From Streptomyces sp. NBC_01198 (GTDB lineage Bacteria > Actinomycetota > Actinomycetes > Streptomycetales > Streptomycetaceae): a DNA stretch of 64,000 nucleotides. Position numbers and translations under genes: made by a program. Below, piece by piece: positions 22,145-30,700 of the stretch. Within the stretch, counting starts at the first letter, position 1. Each line of letters starts with the position of its first letter. Location: assembly GCF_036010485.1 (NCBI RefSeq), contig NZ_CP108568.1:7325001-7389000 (forward strand), read 5' to 3'. The notes beneath the pieces were generated by a model. It did no database searches. It had not been told where the DNA came from and saw only the letters and a list, made by a program, of their open reading frames with translations.

Positions 22145-22558
22145 TCAGTGCTTGGCCTGGTTGAACCGCACCTCGTTGCCCGCCGGGTCGCGGAAGGCGC
22201 AGTCCCGTACGCCGTACGGCTGGTCGGTCGGCTCCTGGACGACGTCGGCGCCGGCCGCCTGGACCCGGTCGAAGGTCTGGTCGACGTCGTCGGTCCAGAA
22301 CACGAGGCGCGCGTAGACGCCCTTGGCCATCAGGTCGGCCACCGTGCTGCGGTCCTCCGGCGACATGTTCGGATTGGCGGCCGGCGGTTCGAGGACGATG
22401 TCGACCTCCGGCTGGGAGGGCGCGCCGACGGTGACCCACCGCATGGTGCCGTAGCCGACCTCGTTGCGGACTTCGAGGCCGAGTACGTCGCGGTAGAACT
22501 CGACGGCCTTGTCGTGGTCGTCGACGGCGAGGAACGTGTGCGAAAGTTTGATGTCCAT
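22145..22558 (-). CDS. VOC family (glyoxalase-like) protein
   Basis: 137 residues with two beta-alpha-beta-beta-beta modules of the vicinal oxygen chelate fold: H-T-F-L-A-V-D-D-H-D-K-A-V-E-F-Y-R-D near 7-24 and, in the second half, D-P-A-G-N-E-V-R-F-N-Q. Members bind a metal and act in isomerisation, dioxygenation or drug binding. It starts six bases after the upstream AraC gene and is surely its operon partner, so it may detoxify the compound that the regulator senses. Confidence 0.85.
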   Translation of the reverse strand: MDIKLSHTFLAVDDHDKAVEFYRDVLGLEVRNEVGYGTMRWVTVGAPSQPEVDIVLEPPAANPNMSPEDRSTVADLMAKGVYARLVFWTDDVDQTFDRVQAAGADVVQEPTDQPYGVRDCAFRDPAGNEVRFNQAKH

Positions 22559-22563
22559 GCCGC

Positions 22564-22989
22564 TCACGCTACGACGGAACCACCTGCCGGCACTTCTTTG
22601 ATCCTGACCGGTCGGGTGATCATCCTCGCCACGCAGGCCGGCAGCGCCGCCAGCTCGGCGTGGCTGCGCGCCCGATAGGCGCTCGGCGTCTCGCCGACCA
22701 GCTCGGTGAAGCGCGAGCTGAAGGACCCGAGCGACGAGCACCCGACGGCCATGCACACGTCGGTCACCGACAGGTCGCCCCGGCGCAGCAGGGCCTTCGC
22801 CCGCTCGATCCGCCGGGTCATGAGATACGCGTACGGGGTCTCGCCGAAGGCCGCCCGGAAACTGCGGGAGAAGTGTCCGGGCGACATCAGCGCCTCCCGC
22901 GCCAGCGCCGGCACATCGAGCGGCCGGGCGTGGTCGCGGTCCATCCGGTCGCGGGCGCGCCGCAGCCGTACAAGATCCGACCTGTCCAT
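22564..22989 (-). CDS. AraC-family helix-turn-helix regulator (stand-alone DNA-binding domain)
   Basis: 141 residues consisting almost only of the AraC/XylS DNA-binding domain (two HTH motifs; M-S-P-G-H-F-S-R-S-F-R-A-A-F-G-E-T-P and V-G-C-S-S-L-G-S-F-S-S-R-F). There is no sensor domain, so it resembles the SoxS/MarA layout. Operon pairing with the downstream VOC gene is common in actinobacteria and suggests control of a resistance or detoxification response. Confidence 0.88.
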   Translation of the reverse strand: MDRSDLVRLRRARDRMDRDHARPLDVPALAREALMSPGHFSRSFRAAFGETPYAYLMTRRIERAKALLRRGDLSVTDVCMAVGCSSLGSFSSRFTELVGETPSAYRARSHAELAALPACVARMITRPVRIKEVPAGGSVVA

Positions 22990-23037
22990 GCCCTCAGTAT
23001 GCCCCGGCCCTCCGACAGGCCGGTCCGAGCCGCACGG

Positions 23038-23943
23038 TCACGTCGGACACTCCACCGACTCCAGGATGCGGCGAAGCGTCCGGTGCCCCATGCCGCTCAG
23101 GCCCGGATTGGTCTCGGCGTAGTACCAGACGAGACCCATCGCCTGCTCGAAGGCCCAGGCCTTGCCCCGCTCCCACTCCAGATCGTCACAGGCCAGGCTC
23201 CGCCTGAGCACTTCCCGCGGGCCCGGCCGCAGCAGGTGCCAGGCACTGACCAGGTCCAGCGCGGGGTCGGCCGGGCCGAAGCCGCCGGTGTCGAGTACGC
23301 CGCCGAGCCGGTCTCCCGCGACCAGGACGTTGCCGGGAATCAGGTCGCCATGGCTCATCACGTCGGCACCGGTGCGCGGCAGCTCCCGGAAGTGGCTCCA
23401 CACCCGGCGCAGCCGGGGCACGTCGAGCAGCCCCTCGCTCTGCTCGAAGCATTTCGCCACCCAGTCGTCGTGGGTGGCCAGAACGCCGCCACGGCCCTCG
23501 CCGTTGAACGGCCGGCCCAGCGTCTCGGCCTTCCGGAGGGCCGCGATGAAGGCCGCGAGGTCCCCGGCGAAAGCCTCCGACCCGCTCGGGTCGGCAGCGG
23601 AGGCGACCGTTCCCGGCAGCCATGTCTGGACCGACCACGGCATGGGACAGCCGGCTCCGGGCTCGCCCAGGGCGACGGGCTCCGGCGCGGGGAAGCGCGA
23701 CACCCGCGCCAGCTCCGCGCTCGCCCGGGCTTCCCGCTCCAGGACCGCCAGCGCCTCGGCAGCGCCGGCCGGGCGCAGCGGGAAACGCGCGGAGAGGTCG
23801 TCCCCGATGCGGAAGACGGCGTTGACCGTCCCGGTCAACGGCAGGAGTCGGATCGCCATACCGCTCCACTGCGGGAACTGTTCCTGGATCAAGGTCGCAA
23901 CGGTTTCGGTGGTCACGTCCACCTGGTCTTCGTGCATGGTCAC
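23038..23943 (-). CDS. Aminoglycoside phosphotransferase (APH) family kinase
   Basis: 301 residues of the APH/choline kinase-like fold. The catalytic loop is M-S-H-G-D-L-I-P-G-N-V-L-V, followed by the metal-binding aspartate in V-L-D-T-G-G-F-G-P-A-D-P-A-L-D-L. The layout resembles the streptomycin/macrolide-type subgroup, but resistance cannot be concluded; many paralogues phosphorylate small metabolites. The start is GTG 23943 or ATG 23937. It is a single gene, divergent from padR. Confidence 0.82.
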   Translation of the reverse strand: MTMHEDQVDVTTETVATLIQEQFPQWSGMAIRLLPLTGTVNAVFRIGDDLSARFPLRPAGAAEALAVLEREARASAELARVSRFPAPEPVALGEPGAGCPMPWSVQTWLPGTVASAADPSGSEAFAGDLAAFIAALRKAETLGRPFNGEGRGGVLATHDDWVAKCFEQSEGLLDVPRLRRVWSHFRELPRTGADVMSHGDLIPGNVLVAGDRLGGVLDTGGFGPADPALDLVSAWHLLRPGPREVLRRSLACDDLEWERGKAWAFEQAMGLVWYYAETNPGLSGMGHRTLRRILESVECPT

Positions 23944-24105
23944 CCGCAGTCAGTATTCACAAGCCGGGGTCCGGATCAACCGAGATTCGCCGCCGCCGGG
24001 CGCTCGCGGGCAGGCACCGCGTCCGGCGTCCCCAGCCGGTCGGACCCCCGACCGGCCCGGGCGGGCGCGCCCTGACCTGGGTCCTTGCCATAAGAACAGT
24101 TCCGA

Positions 24106-24138
24106 TATATCGTTGAGCCATCACGAACGCTCACGATA
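24106..24138. promoter_or_regulatory. Candidate PadR operator
   Basis: The inverted repeat tatcgttgagc (24106-24116) and gctcacgata (24129-24138) lies just before the padR start, and overlaps the palindrome cgatatatcg (24101-24110). PadR proteins normally bind AT-rich palindromes at their own promoter, so this is the likely autoregulatory site. Confidence 0.55.
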
Positions 24139-24149
24139 GGAGAACCGTT

Positions 24150-24764
24150 ATGCACGGGCATTCACATGGACACGAGCACGGCCCCTTCGGTCCCGGCCGG
24201 CACGGCTGGGGCGAGAACGAGGGGCGCAGGGCCGCCTTCGGACCCTTCGGACCGCCCTTCGGCGGCGGACCGTTCGGACCCGGCGGCCGAGGGCGCGGCG
24301 GACCACGCGGCCGGGCCAGGCGGGGTGATGTGCGGGCGTCGATCCTGGCGCTCCTCAAGGACCGGCCGATGCACGGCTACGAGATGATCCAGGAGATCGC
24401 CGAGCGCAGCGGCGGCGCGTGGAAGCCGAGCCCCGGCTCGGTCTACCCGACGCTGCAGCTGCTGGAGGACGAGGGCCTGATCAGCAGCGCGAGCGAGGGC
24501 GGCAAGAAGCTGTTCACGCTCACCGGCACCGGCCGCGAAGAGGCCGAGGCCGGCCCCGACGCCCCCTGGGAGGACGCCGGCCGCGGCGTCGACTGGGACG
24601 CCATGAACGAGATAAGGAAGGCCGGCGGCGGCCTCATCGAGGCCTTCCGCCAGGTGTGGGCCACCGGCACCCCCGACCAGCGCGAGAAGGCGCTGGCGGT
24701 GGTGAACGAGGCCCGCAAGAGGCTCTACCTGATCCTCGCCGACGAGGACGTCGAGCGGGACTGA
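24150..24764 (+). CDS. PadR-family transcriptional regulator with His/Gly-rich N-terminus
   Basis: 204 residues. Residues 1-55 are low-complexity, with histidines at 2, 4, 6, 8 and 10, then repeated G-P-F-G blocks. Residues about 58-130 form the PadR winged helix (I-L-A-L-L-K-D-R-P-M-H-G-Y-E-M-I-Q-E-I and G-S-V-Y-P-T-L-Q-L-L-E-D-E-G-L-I), followed by a helical dimerisation region. PadR proteins usually repress efflux or stress genes; no target gene is adjacent. The histidine cluster might bind metal, which is inference. The ATG has ataggagaac upstream. Confidence 0.87.
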   Translation: MHGHSHGHEHGPFGPGRHGWGENEGRRAAFGPFGPPFGGGPFGPGGRGRGGPRGRARRGDVRASILALLKDRPMHGYEMIQEIAERSGGAWKPSPGSVYPTLQLLEDEGLISSASEGGKKLFTLTGTGREEAEAGPDAPWEDAGRGVDWDAMNEIRKAGGGLIEAFRQVWATGTPDQREKALAVVNEARKRLYLILADEDVERD

Positions 24765-24773
24765 GCCGGACGC

Positions 24774-24809
24774 CGCGGCCGCCCGCCGGGAGACCGGCGG
24801 CGCGGCCGC
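24774..24809. terminator. GC-rich stem-loop after padR
   Basis: A long stem with a one-base bulge (arms gcggccgc-ccgccgg and ccggcgg-c-gcggccgc around a gaga loop) follows the padR stop. It likely ends padR transcription; no T tract is present. Confidence 0.55.
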
Positions 24810-24820
24810 ACGGCGGCAGA

Positions 24821-24864
24821 GGATCGAGCCGGTCCGAGGTTCACACCCCGGACCGGCTCGATCC
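24821..24864 (-). terminator. Stem-loop terminator of the LacI gene, overlapping its 3' end
   Basis: ggatcgagccggtccg (24821-24836) pairs perfectly over 16 bases with cggaccggctcgatcc (24849-24864). The right arm lies inside the last codons of the lacI-type gene, so the coding sequence and the terminator share bases. Confidence 0.65.
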
Positions 24865-25866
24865 GCGTATCAGCAGCCGGGTGGGGATGATCCGCGGCTG
24901 CGCCGGCACGGCGTCCACCGGCGTCGAATCGATCAGCCCGCGCAGCGCCTCCACCGCGGCCTCACCGAGACCCCGCTGGTCCTGCGCGACGGTGCTCAGC
25001 GCCGGCCGCACCAGCGCCGCGGCGTCGATGTCGTCGAAACCGACCACCGCCAGGTCGCCGGGCACCGAAAGGCCCGCGTCCGCGGCCGCGTGCATCGCGC
25101 CGATCGCCATCTGGTCGCCCGCCGCGAAGATCGCGGTGGGCCGGTCGGGGATCGCGAGCAGCCGCCTGCCCGCCGCCTCCCCGCTGGCCAGGAAGAAGTC
25201 GCCCTCGGTCACGTACTCCGGCGGCACGCTCAGCCCCAGCCGGGTGCAGGCCCGCAGGTAGCCCGCGAGCCGCTCCGCGGCCGGCGGCAGGTGCAGCGGC
25301 CCGGTGACGGTGGCGATCCTGCGGTGGCCCAGCTCGTACAGATGCTGCACGGCCGCCTCCGCGCCCGCCGCGTTGTCCGAGCTGACCCGGACCGTACGCG
25401 GGCCGGTGAAGGCGGTGTCGATCCCCGCGCAGGGCACCGTCGAGTCGGCGAGCATCCGCAGGCATCGGTCGTCCGGCGGGGTGGTCAGCACGATCACCCC
25501 CTCCAGGTTGTGCCGCCGTACGGCCTGCAGGTGGGCGCCGTCCTGATCCTCGGGCCCCGGGGTGGTCAGCAGCATCAGGTGGTAGTCGGCGTCGGACAGC
25601 GCCGTGCGCACCGCGCTCAGCAGCCCGAGCAGAAAGGGGTTGTGCTGTCCCAGCGCCTCCTGCCCGCTGTCCCACACCAGCCCCACGGTGTCGGAGCGGC
25701 GGCGCACCAGCGTGCGTGCGGGCTCGTTGGGCGCGTATCCCAGCTCGCTCGCCAGCCGCCGGATCTTGGCCCGGGTGGCCTCGCTCACCTCCGCGCGGTC
25801 GTTCAGCGCGCGGGAGACGGTGGCGGTCGACACGCCGCTGCGGCGGGCGAGTTCACGGATGTTCAC
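24841..25866 (-). CDS. LacI-family transcriptional repressor
   Basis: 341 residues. The N-terminal LacI HTH and hinge is complete (N-I-R-E-L-A-R-R-S-G-V-S-T-A-T-V-S-R-A-L-N at the very start). A periplasmic-binding-protein-like sugar sensor domain follows (about 60-335). The GTG at 25866 is chosen because the HTH begins immediately after it. It is divergent from the beta-glucosidase gene, and a LacI-type palindrome lies between them, so it probably represses that gene until a released oligosaccharide binds. CebR-like function is a reasonable guess. Confidence 0.9.
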   Translation of the reverse strand: MNIRELARRSGVSTATVSRALNDRAEVSEATRAKIRRLASELGYAPNEPARTLVRRRSDTVGLVWDSGQEALGQHNPFLLGLLSAVRTALSDADYHLMLLTTPGPEDQDGAHLQAVRRHNLEGVIVLTTPPDDRCLRMLADSTVPCAGIDTAFTGPRTVRVSSDNAAGAEAAVQHLYELGHRRIATVTGPLHLPPAAERLAGYLRACTRLGLSVPPEYVTEGDFFLASGEAAGRRLLAIPDRPTAIFAAGDQMAIGAMHAAADAGLSVPGDLAVVGFDDIDAAALVRPALSTVAQDQRGLGEAAVEALRGLIDSTPVDAVPAQPRIIPTRLLIRGSSRSGV

Positions 25867-26011
25867 GGCATACCCGTTCTGCGCGAGTGGACATGAGGAC
25901 GAGACGAGGACGAGACGACCACGGTATGAGAGTTGTCTGAGAAACCGGCAAAAAGCTTCCTGCACACAGTCTTGACGATCAGTCGGGGCAAGGACAGACT
26001 TCCCGCCGATC

Positions 26012-26024
26012 GGAAACGTTTACG
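26012..26024. promoter_or_regulatory. LacI-type operator between lacI and the GH3 gene
   Basis: ggaaacgtttacg has the symmetric AAACGTTT core with a central CG typical of LacI/GalR operators. It is located 55 bases before the beta-glucosidase start and about 145 bases from the repressor gene. Confidence 0.6.
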
Positions 26025-26078
26025 GCAATCGGCCCCGGTCGTCCGCCGGGGACCCCCAACAGGAACGGGACGCCTGCG

Positions 26079-28364
26079 ATGCCAACGAACGCTCGACGAC
26101 TACGTATGAGAAGCCTCCTGACACTCGCCACCGCGGCCGCCTGTGTCGCCGCGGTGGCGTCGGTGCCGGCGCAGGCCGGCGACAACCCCAGCTACACCAA
26201 TGCCAAGGCCCCCATCGACGTCCGGGTCAAGGACCTCCTCAAGCGGATGACGCTGGCGGAGAAGATCGGGCAGATGGACCAGATCTCGGTGGTGAACATG
26301 CAGGGCGACTGCCAGTGGAGCGGCGGTGCCTTCACCGAATCCTGCATGAAGTCGGTGCTGGTCGACAATGCCGCCGGCTCGGTGATCTCCGGCGGCGGCG
26401 CCGGCCCCGCGGTGAACAGCCCCGCCAACTGGGCGACGATGGTCAACACCGTGCAGAAGTACGCGATCGACAACTCGCGCCTGCACATCCCGATCATCTA
26501 CGGCGTCGACGCCGTCCACGGCCACAACAACGTGCTGGGCGCCACGATCTTCCCGCAGGAGATCGGCATGGGTTCCACCTGGGACCCCGGGCTGGTCCAG
26601 GACGCCGGCGCGTCCACCGCCAAGGCGGTCGCCGCCACCGGCATCGACTGGAACTTCGCACCGGTCACCGACATCGCGCGCGACCAGCGCTGGGGCCGCT
26701 ACTACGAGACCTTCGGCGAGGACCCGCTGCTGGCCGGCACGCTGGCGTCCGCCGCGGTCACCGGCATCCAGGGTGCCGACGGCGCCAAGGACGTCGCCGC
26801 CACCGTCAAGCACTTCGGCGGCTACGGCGAACCCGGCAACGGCCACGACCGGGTGCCGGGCGACGTCTCGCTGCGCTACCTCCAGGACACCCTGCTCCCC
26901 TCGTACAAGCAGGCGGTGGACGCCGGCGCCATGTCGGTGATGGTCAACTCCGGTGCCATCAACGGCATCCCGGCGACCTCGTCGCACTACCTGCTGACCG
27001 ACGTGCTGCGCGACCGGTGGGGCTTCCAGGGCGTCGAGGTGAGCGACTGGCAGGACGTCCGCGCCCTCCAGACGGCTTACCACATCGCCGCCGACTACCC
27101 CGAGGCCATCGCGAAGGCCGTCAACGCCGGCCTGGACATGGCGATGGAGCCGTACGACGCGCAGGGCTGGAGCGACGGGCTGAAGACCGCCGTCCAGCGC
27201 GGCCTGGTCTCCGTCAAGCGCATCGACCAGTCGGTGAGCCGGATCCTGACCATGAAGTTCAAGCTCGGCCTGTTCGAACACCCCTACGTGGACGCCTCGA
27301 AGGCCGACTCCCGGGTGATCGGCGCCGATACCGCACTGGCCCGGCAGGCGGCGGACGAGTCGCAGGTGCTGCTGCGCAACGAGGGCAGCGTGCTGCCGAT
27401 CCCGCCGTCCGCGAAGAAGATCGTGGTGGCCGGCTCCTACGCCGACGACATCAACGACCAGGTGGGCGGCTGGACCGTCGGGTGGCAGGGCGTGCCGGAA
27501 GGCGTGCGGCTTTCCGGCACCACTGTCCTCCAGGGCATCAAGGAGGCGGCCCCGTCCGGCACGTCCGTGGTGAGCACGACCACCGCGGCCGACGCCGTCG
27601 CGCAGGCCGAGGACGCCGACCTGACCGTCGTCGTGGTCGGCGAGAAGGCGGCGGCCGAGGGAGCGGCGGACGCCCCGCGGCCCGAACTGTCCGCCGACCA
27701 GCAGGCGCTGGTGAAGTCGCTCAAGGCGACCGGCAAGCCGGTGGTCACCGTGGTGGTCGCCGGACGCCCGCTGGTGCTGGGCGACGCCGCCGACACCCAG
27801 GGCCTGCTGATGGCCTGGCTGCCCGGCAGCGAGGGCGGCCACGCGGTCGCCGACGTGCTCTTCGGCAAGGTCAACCCCAGCGGCCGGCTCAGCGCCTCCT
27901 GGCCCAAGGACATCGGCAACGAGCCGCTGTACTACCAGCAGCTCCCCGGCACCAACGGCGGACCCGAGTCCTCCTACGACGCGGCCTACCGCTTCGGCGC
28001 CGGACTGTCCTACACCGGATTCGCGTTCAACTCGATCGCCGCGGGCTCCACGAACGCGCGCACCCGCGACACCATCAGCCTCAAGGTCGGTGTCGCCAAC
28101 ACCGGTGACCGGGCCGGCGACCTGGTGGTGCCGGTCTACGTCTCCCAGCCGTCGAGCGACGTGCTCGCCCCGCCCGCCAAGCTGGTCGCCTTCGCCAAGG
28201 TGCACCTCGCGGCCGGCCAGAGCTCGACGGTGACGCTCAAGGTGCCGCCGAGCCGGCTGGCCGTCACCCCGGGCGACATCGACGGCTCGGGCAAGCAGCA
28301 GGTGGCCCGGGGCGCCTACGTGTTCACCGCGGGCACCCAGACCGCCACGGTCACCGTGCACTGA
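26079..28364 (+). CDS. Secreted glycoside hydrolase family 3 beta-glucosidase
   Basis: 761 residues. A Sec signal peptide (about 1-33, ending A-Q-A) precedes the GH3 TIM barrel (about 45-370). The catalytic nucleophile is D323 in V-E-V-S-D-W. The alpha/beta sandwich (about 410-600) and a fibronectin-III-like domain (about 650-755) follow. The K-H-F-G-G-Y motif that binds sugar is present. The enzyme should release glucose or xylose from the non-reducing ends of plant oligosaccharides outside the cell. It is monocistronic, probably repressed by the adjacent LacI protein, and followed by a strong stem-loop. Confidence 0.93.
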   Translation: MPTNARRLRMRSLLTLATAAACVAAVASVPAQAGDNPSYTNAKAPIDVRVKDLLKRMTLAEKIGQMDQISVVNMQGDCQWSGGAFTESCMKSVLVDNAAGSVISGGGAGPAVNSPANWATMVNTVQKYAIDNSRLHIPIIYGVDAVHGHNNVLGATIFPQEIGMGSTWDPGLVQDAGASTAKAVAATGIDWNFAPVTDIARDQRWGRYYETFGEDPLLAGTLASAAVTGIQGADGAKDVAATVKHFGGYGEPGNGHDRVPGDVSLRYLQDTLLPSYKQAVDAGAMSVMVNSGAINGIPATSSHYLLTDVLRDRWGFQGVEVSDWQDVRALQTAYHIAADYPEAIAKAVNAGLDMAMEPYDAQGWSDGLKTAVQRGLVSVKRIDQSVSRILTMKFKLGLFEHPYVDASKADSRVIGADTALARQAADESQVLLRNEGSVLPIPPSAKKIVVAGSYADDINDQVGGWTVGWQGVPEGVRLSGTTVLQGIKEAAPSGTSVVSTTTAADAVAQAEDADLTVVVVGEKAAAEGAADAPRPELSADQQALVKSLKATGKPVVTVVVAGRPLVLGDAADTQGLLMAWLPGSEGGHAVADVLFGKVNPSGRLSASWPKDIGNEPLYYQQLPGTNGGPESSYDAAYRFGAGLSYTGFAFNSIAAGSTNARTRDTISLKVGVANTGDRAGDLVVPVYVSQPSSDVLAPPAKLVAFAKVHLAAGQSSTVTLKVPPSRLAVTPGDIDGSGKQQVARGAYVFTAGTQTATVTVH

Positions 28365-28402
28365 CCCGCACCGCCGGCCGCCCCACCGGCCGCGCACTGC
28401 CA

Positions 28403-28445
28403 CGGCGGGCCGTGGCCGGGGACTCTCCTCGGCCACGGCCCGCCG
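28403..28445 (+). terminator. Stem-loop terminator after the GH3 gene
   Basis: cggcgggccgtggccg and cggccacggcccgccg make a perfect 16-base stem with an 11-base loop about 40 bases after the stop codon. No T tract follows. Confidence 0.75.
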
Positions 28446-28542
28446 CGTCGCGTGCGCCGCACGGCCGGACCGGCCAGGCTGGGGGGTGCTTGGCGTAGTG
28501 GGACACGCGGCCGTCGCGCCGCACAGCCGTGGGGAGGACCCG

Positions 28543-29268
28543 ATGCAGCGCAGGGACGAGGACAGCGCGGGCGCACCCGGCGGGACCGCAGGCGGCAGCG
28601 CCGCCGCCGACCGGGCACTGCTCGCCCGGATCAGGGCCGCGCCGGTGCTGGCCGGGCCGCTGCCGCCCTTCGACCCGGACCGCGCACCGGAGACCCCCGG
28701 GCCGCTGTTCGCCGACTGGCTCGGCCTGGCCCTGGCCGACGACGTGCCGGAACCGCAGATCATGACGCTGAGCACCGCCGCTGCCGACGGCACGCCCAGC
28801 GCCCGGGTGCTGATGCTGCGCGGTGTCGACTCCGCGGACTGCGCGTTCGTCTTCGCCGGCGACAGCGGCAGCGGGAAGGGCCAGGACCTGGCCGTACGGC
28901 CCGTCGCCGCCCTGACCTGGTACTGGCCCGCGCACGGCCGGCAGATCCGGGTGGCCGGGCCGGTGGACGTCCTCGGTGAGGAGGTCACCCGGCGGGACTT
29001 CCTGGGCCGCTCACCCGCCTCCCGCGCCGCCGCCTTCACCGGCCGGATCAGCACCCCGCTGGCCGGGGCGGAGCAGTACGAGCGCGAGCAGCGCGCGGCC
29101 GAGGCGCTGGTGGCCGCCGAGCCCGAGCAGGTACCGGCCGGCCACACCGTCTACCGGCTGCGTGCCCGTACGGCGGAATTCTTCCAGGGCGACCCTTCCC
29201 GCTTCCACCTGCGGCTGCGCTATACGAGGGAGGGCGGCGGCTGGTCCCGCACGCTGCTGTGGCCGTGA
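28543..29268 (+). CDS. Pyridoxamine 5'-phosphate oxidase-like flavoprotein (PdxH family)
   Basis: 241 residues with the split-barrel FMN-binding fold in the middle (P-Q-I-M-T-L-S-T-A, then A-R-V-L-M-L-R-G-V-D) and the PNPOx C-terminal dimerisation region (R-F-H-L-R-L-R-Y then W-S-R-T-L-L-W-P at the end). PdxH oxidises pyridoxine or pyridoxamine phosphate to PLP. The N-terminus is low-complexity and the canonical R-L-H-D-R motif is altered, so the exact substrate is uncertain. The ATG follows ggggagga. It is monocistronic. Confidence 0.8.
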   Translation: MQRRDEDSAGAPGGTAGGSAAADRALLARIRAAPVLAGPLPPFDPDRAPETPGPLFADWLGLALADDVPEPQIMTLSTAAADGTPSARVLMLRGVDSADCAFVFAGDSGSGKGQDLAVRPVAALTWYWPAHGRQIRVAGPVDVLGEEVTRRDFLGRSPASRAAAFTGRISTPLAGAEQYEREQRAAEALVAAEPEQVPAGHTVYRLRARTAEFFQGDPSRFHLRLRYTREGGGWSRTLLWP

Positions 29269-29423
29269 CCGCCGGCGCGCCCGCGTCCCGGTGGCCCCGG
29301 CCGCCGGGCCGTGGGCGTACCGCGCTCGGCCGGGGCACGACGGCGGTGGGATCCGCACCCGGCTGGTGTGCTGTCAGGGATCAAGGGGATGACGGTCCTG
29401 TCGCCTGCTGACATGATGACCTG

Positions 29424-30383
29424 ATGCACGGATCAGGAGCCAGGAGCAGGGGACTTGGGCTCGCCCTGCTGTCGGCGTTCGCCTTCGGCGGCTCGGGAGT
29501 GGCGGCCAAGCCGCTCATCGACCTCGGTATCGACCCGCTCCAGGTGGTGTGGATGCGGGTGGCCGGTGCCGCCCTGATCCTGCTGCCCGTCGCGCTGCGC
29601 TCCCGGGCGCTGCTCCGGCAACGGCCCGGCCTGGTCGCCGGTTTCGGGCTGCTGGCCATCAGTGGCTGCCAGGCGCTGTACTTCGTGGCCATCGCCCGCA
29701 TCCCGGTCGGCGTCGCCATCCTGGTCGAATTCCTCGGCCCCGCCCTGCTGCTTGGCTGGATCCGCTTCGTGCAGCGCCGCCCGGTCACCCGGGCCGCCGC
29801 CCTCGGCGTCGTCCTGGCCACCGCCGGTATGACGTGCGTCGTCGAAGTCTGGTCGGGGCTCGCCTTCGACGCCCTCGGGCTGCTCTACGCCTTCGGGGCC
29901 GCGTGCTGCCAGGTCGCCTACTTCGTCCTGGCCGACCACGGCACGGACGCGGCCGACGCGCCGGAGCCGGTGACCGTCATCGCGCACGGCCTCGTCATCG
30001 GCGCCGTCGTCCTCACGGCGGTCGCGCACCCCTGGACCATGGACTTCTCCGCGCTGGCCCACCAGGCCGCGCTCGGCGACCGCGACGTGCCCGCGGTGCT
30101 GCTCATCGGCTGGATCGTGCTGGTCTCCACCGTCGTCGCCTACCTCACCGGTGTGCTCGCGGTCCGCACGCTCAGTCCGCAGGTGGCCGGTGTCGTGGCC
30201 GGCCTCGAAGCGGTGGTGGCCACCGTGCTTGCCTGGGTCCTGCTCGCCGAACACCTCGGCCCGGCCCAGATCACCGGCGGCGCCCTCGTCCTGGCCGGCG
30301 CCCTGGTCGCCCAGACCGCGACGACCACCACCCCCACCGACACCCCCGCCCCCGTCCCGGAGCCGGTGCCCAGCGCCCCCTGA
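29424..30383 (+). CDS. EamA family (drug/metabolite) transporter
   Basis: 319 residues with ten hydrophobic segments arranged as two EamA repeats of five. The C-terminal tail is rich in T and P and polar. Proteins of this superfamily export amino acids, nucleobases or drugs, and the substrate is not predictable here. A weak ribosome-binding site precedes the ATG. It is the first of three EamA genes within 5.4 kb (also at 30701 and 33709), which are not close copies of each other. Confidence 0.85.
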   Translation: MHGSGARSRGLGLALLSAFAFGGSGVAAKPLIDLGIDPLQVVWMRVAGAALILLPVALRSRALLRQRPGLVAGFGLLAISGCQALYFVAIARIPVGVAILVEFLGPALLLGWIRFVQRRPVTRAAALGVVLATAGMTCVVEVWSGLAFDALGLLYAFGAACCQVAYFVLADHGTDAADAPEPVTVIAHGLVIGAVVLTAVAHPWTMDFSALAHQAALGDRDVPAVLLIGWIVLVSTVVAYLTGVLAVRTLSPQVAGVVAGLEAVVATVLAWVLLAEHLGPAQITGGALVLAGALVAQTATTTTPTDTPAPVPEPVPSAP

Positions 30384-30700
30384 CCACCGGCGTGGCGGGC
30401 CCGCAACACCTCGGCAGCCGGCCCTCACCCCGGCGTTGCCGGGAACGCCCGGCGACGACTCCCCCGGCACCCCCCTATCCTGACCGCATGCATTCCACCG
30501 TGCTTCCGCCTCCCGCCGCCTGACGCGGGCAGCGCAGCCGCCTCCGTACGAGACGACGGAGCCACCGGCACGCGCGCAGGCGTAGACGTCACCCGGGCAC
30601 GGCCGCGCACGCCGCGGACGACCGGGGGCAGTCGGTGCTGCCCGTACACGCGACGAGCGATGAGCAGACCGACCATCCCCCTTCTCCACAGGAGAACTCC
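30384..30700. promoter_or_regulatory. 317-base leader region of the second EamA gene
   Basis: The region contains a candidate -10 TATCCT (30476-30481), an 11-codon mini-ORF beginning seven bases after it (30488-30523) and a small stem ctccgt/acggag downstream. Together they suggest a long, structured mRNA leader of about 210 bases before the GTG at 30701. No -35 box is convincing. Confidence 0.45.
30488..30523 (+). CDS. 11-residue leaderless upstream ORF with a triple-proline stretch
   Basis: ATG to TGA encodes M-H-S-T-V-L-P-P-P-A-A. The A of the ATG sits where transcription would start from the -10 box TATCCT, so translation would be leaderless. Three consecutive proline codons (CCG CCT CCC) are a known ribosome-stalling context that depends on EF-P. 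A role as a regulatory leader for the EamA transporter downstream is inference; the ORF could be chance. Confidence 0.35.
   Translation: MHSTVLPPPAA

Noticed and set aside
23038..23943. Calling the APH-family gene an antibiotic-resistance gene
   Set aside because: The fold is shared with many metabolic kinases; there is no biosynthetic cluster around it and no specific resistance signature I can point to.
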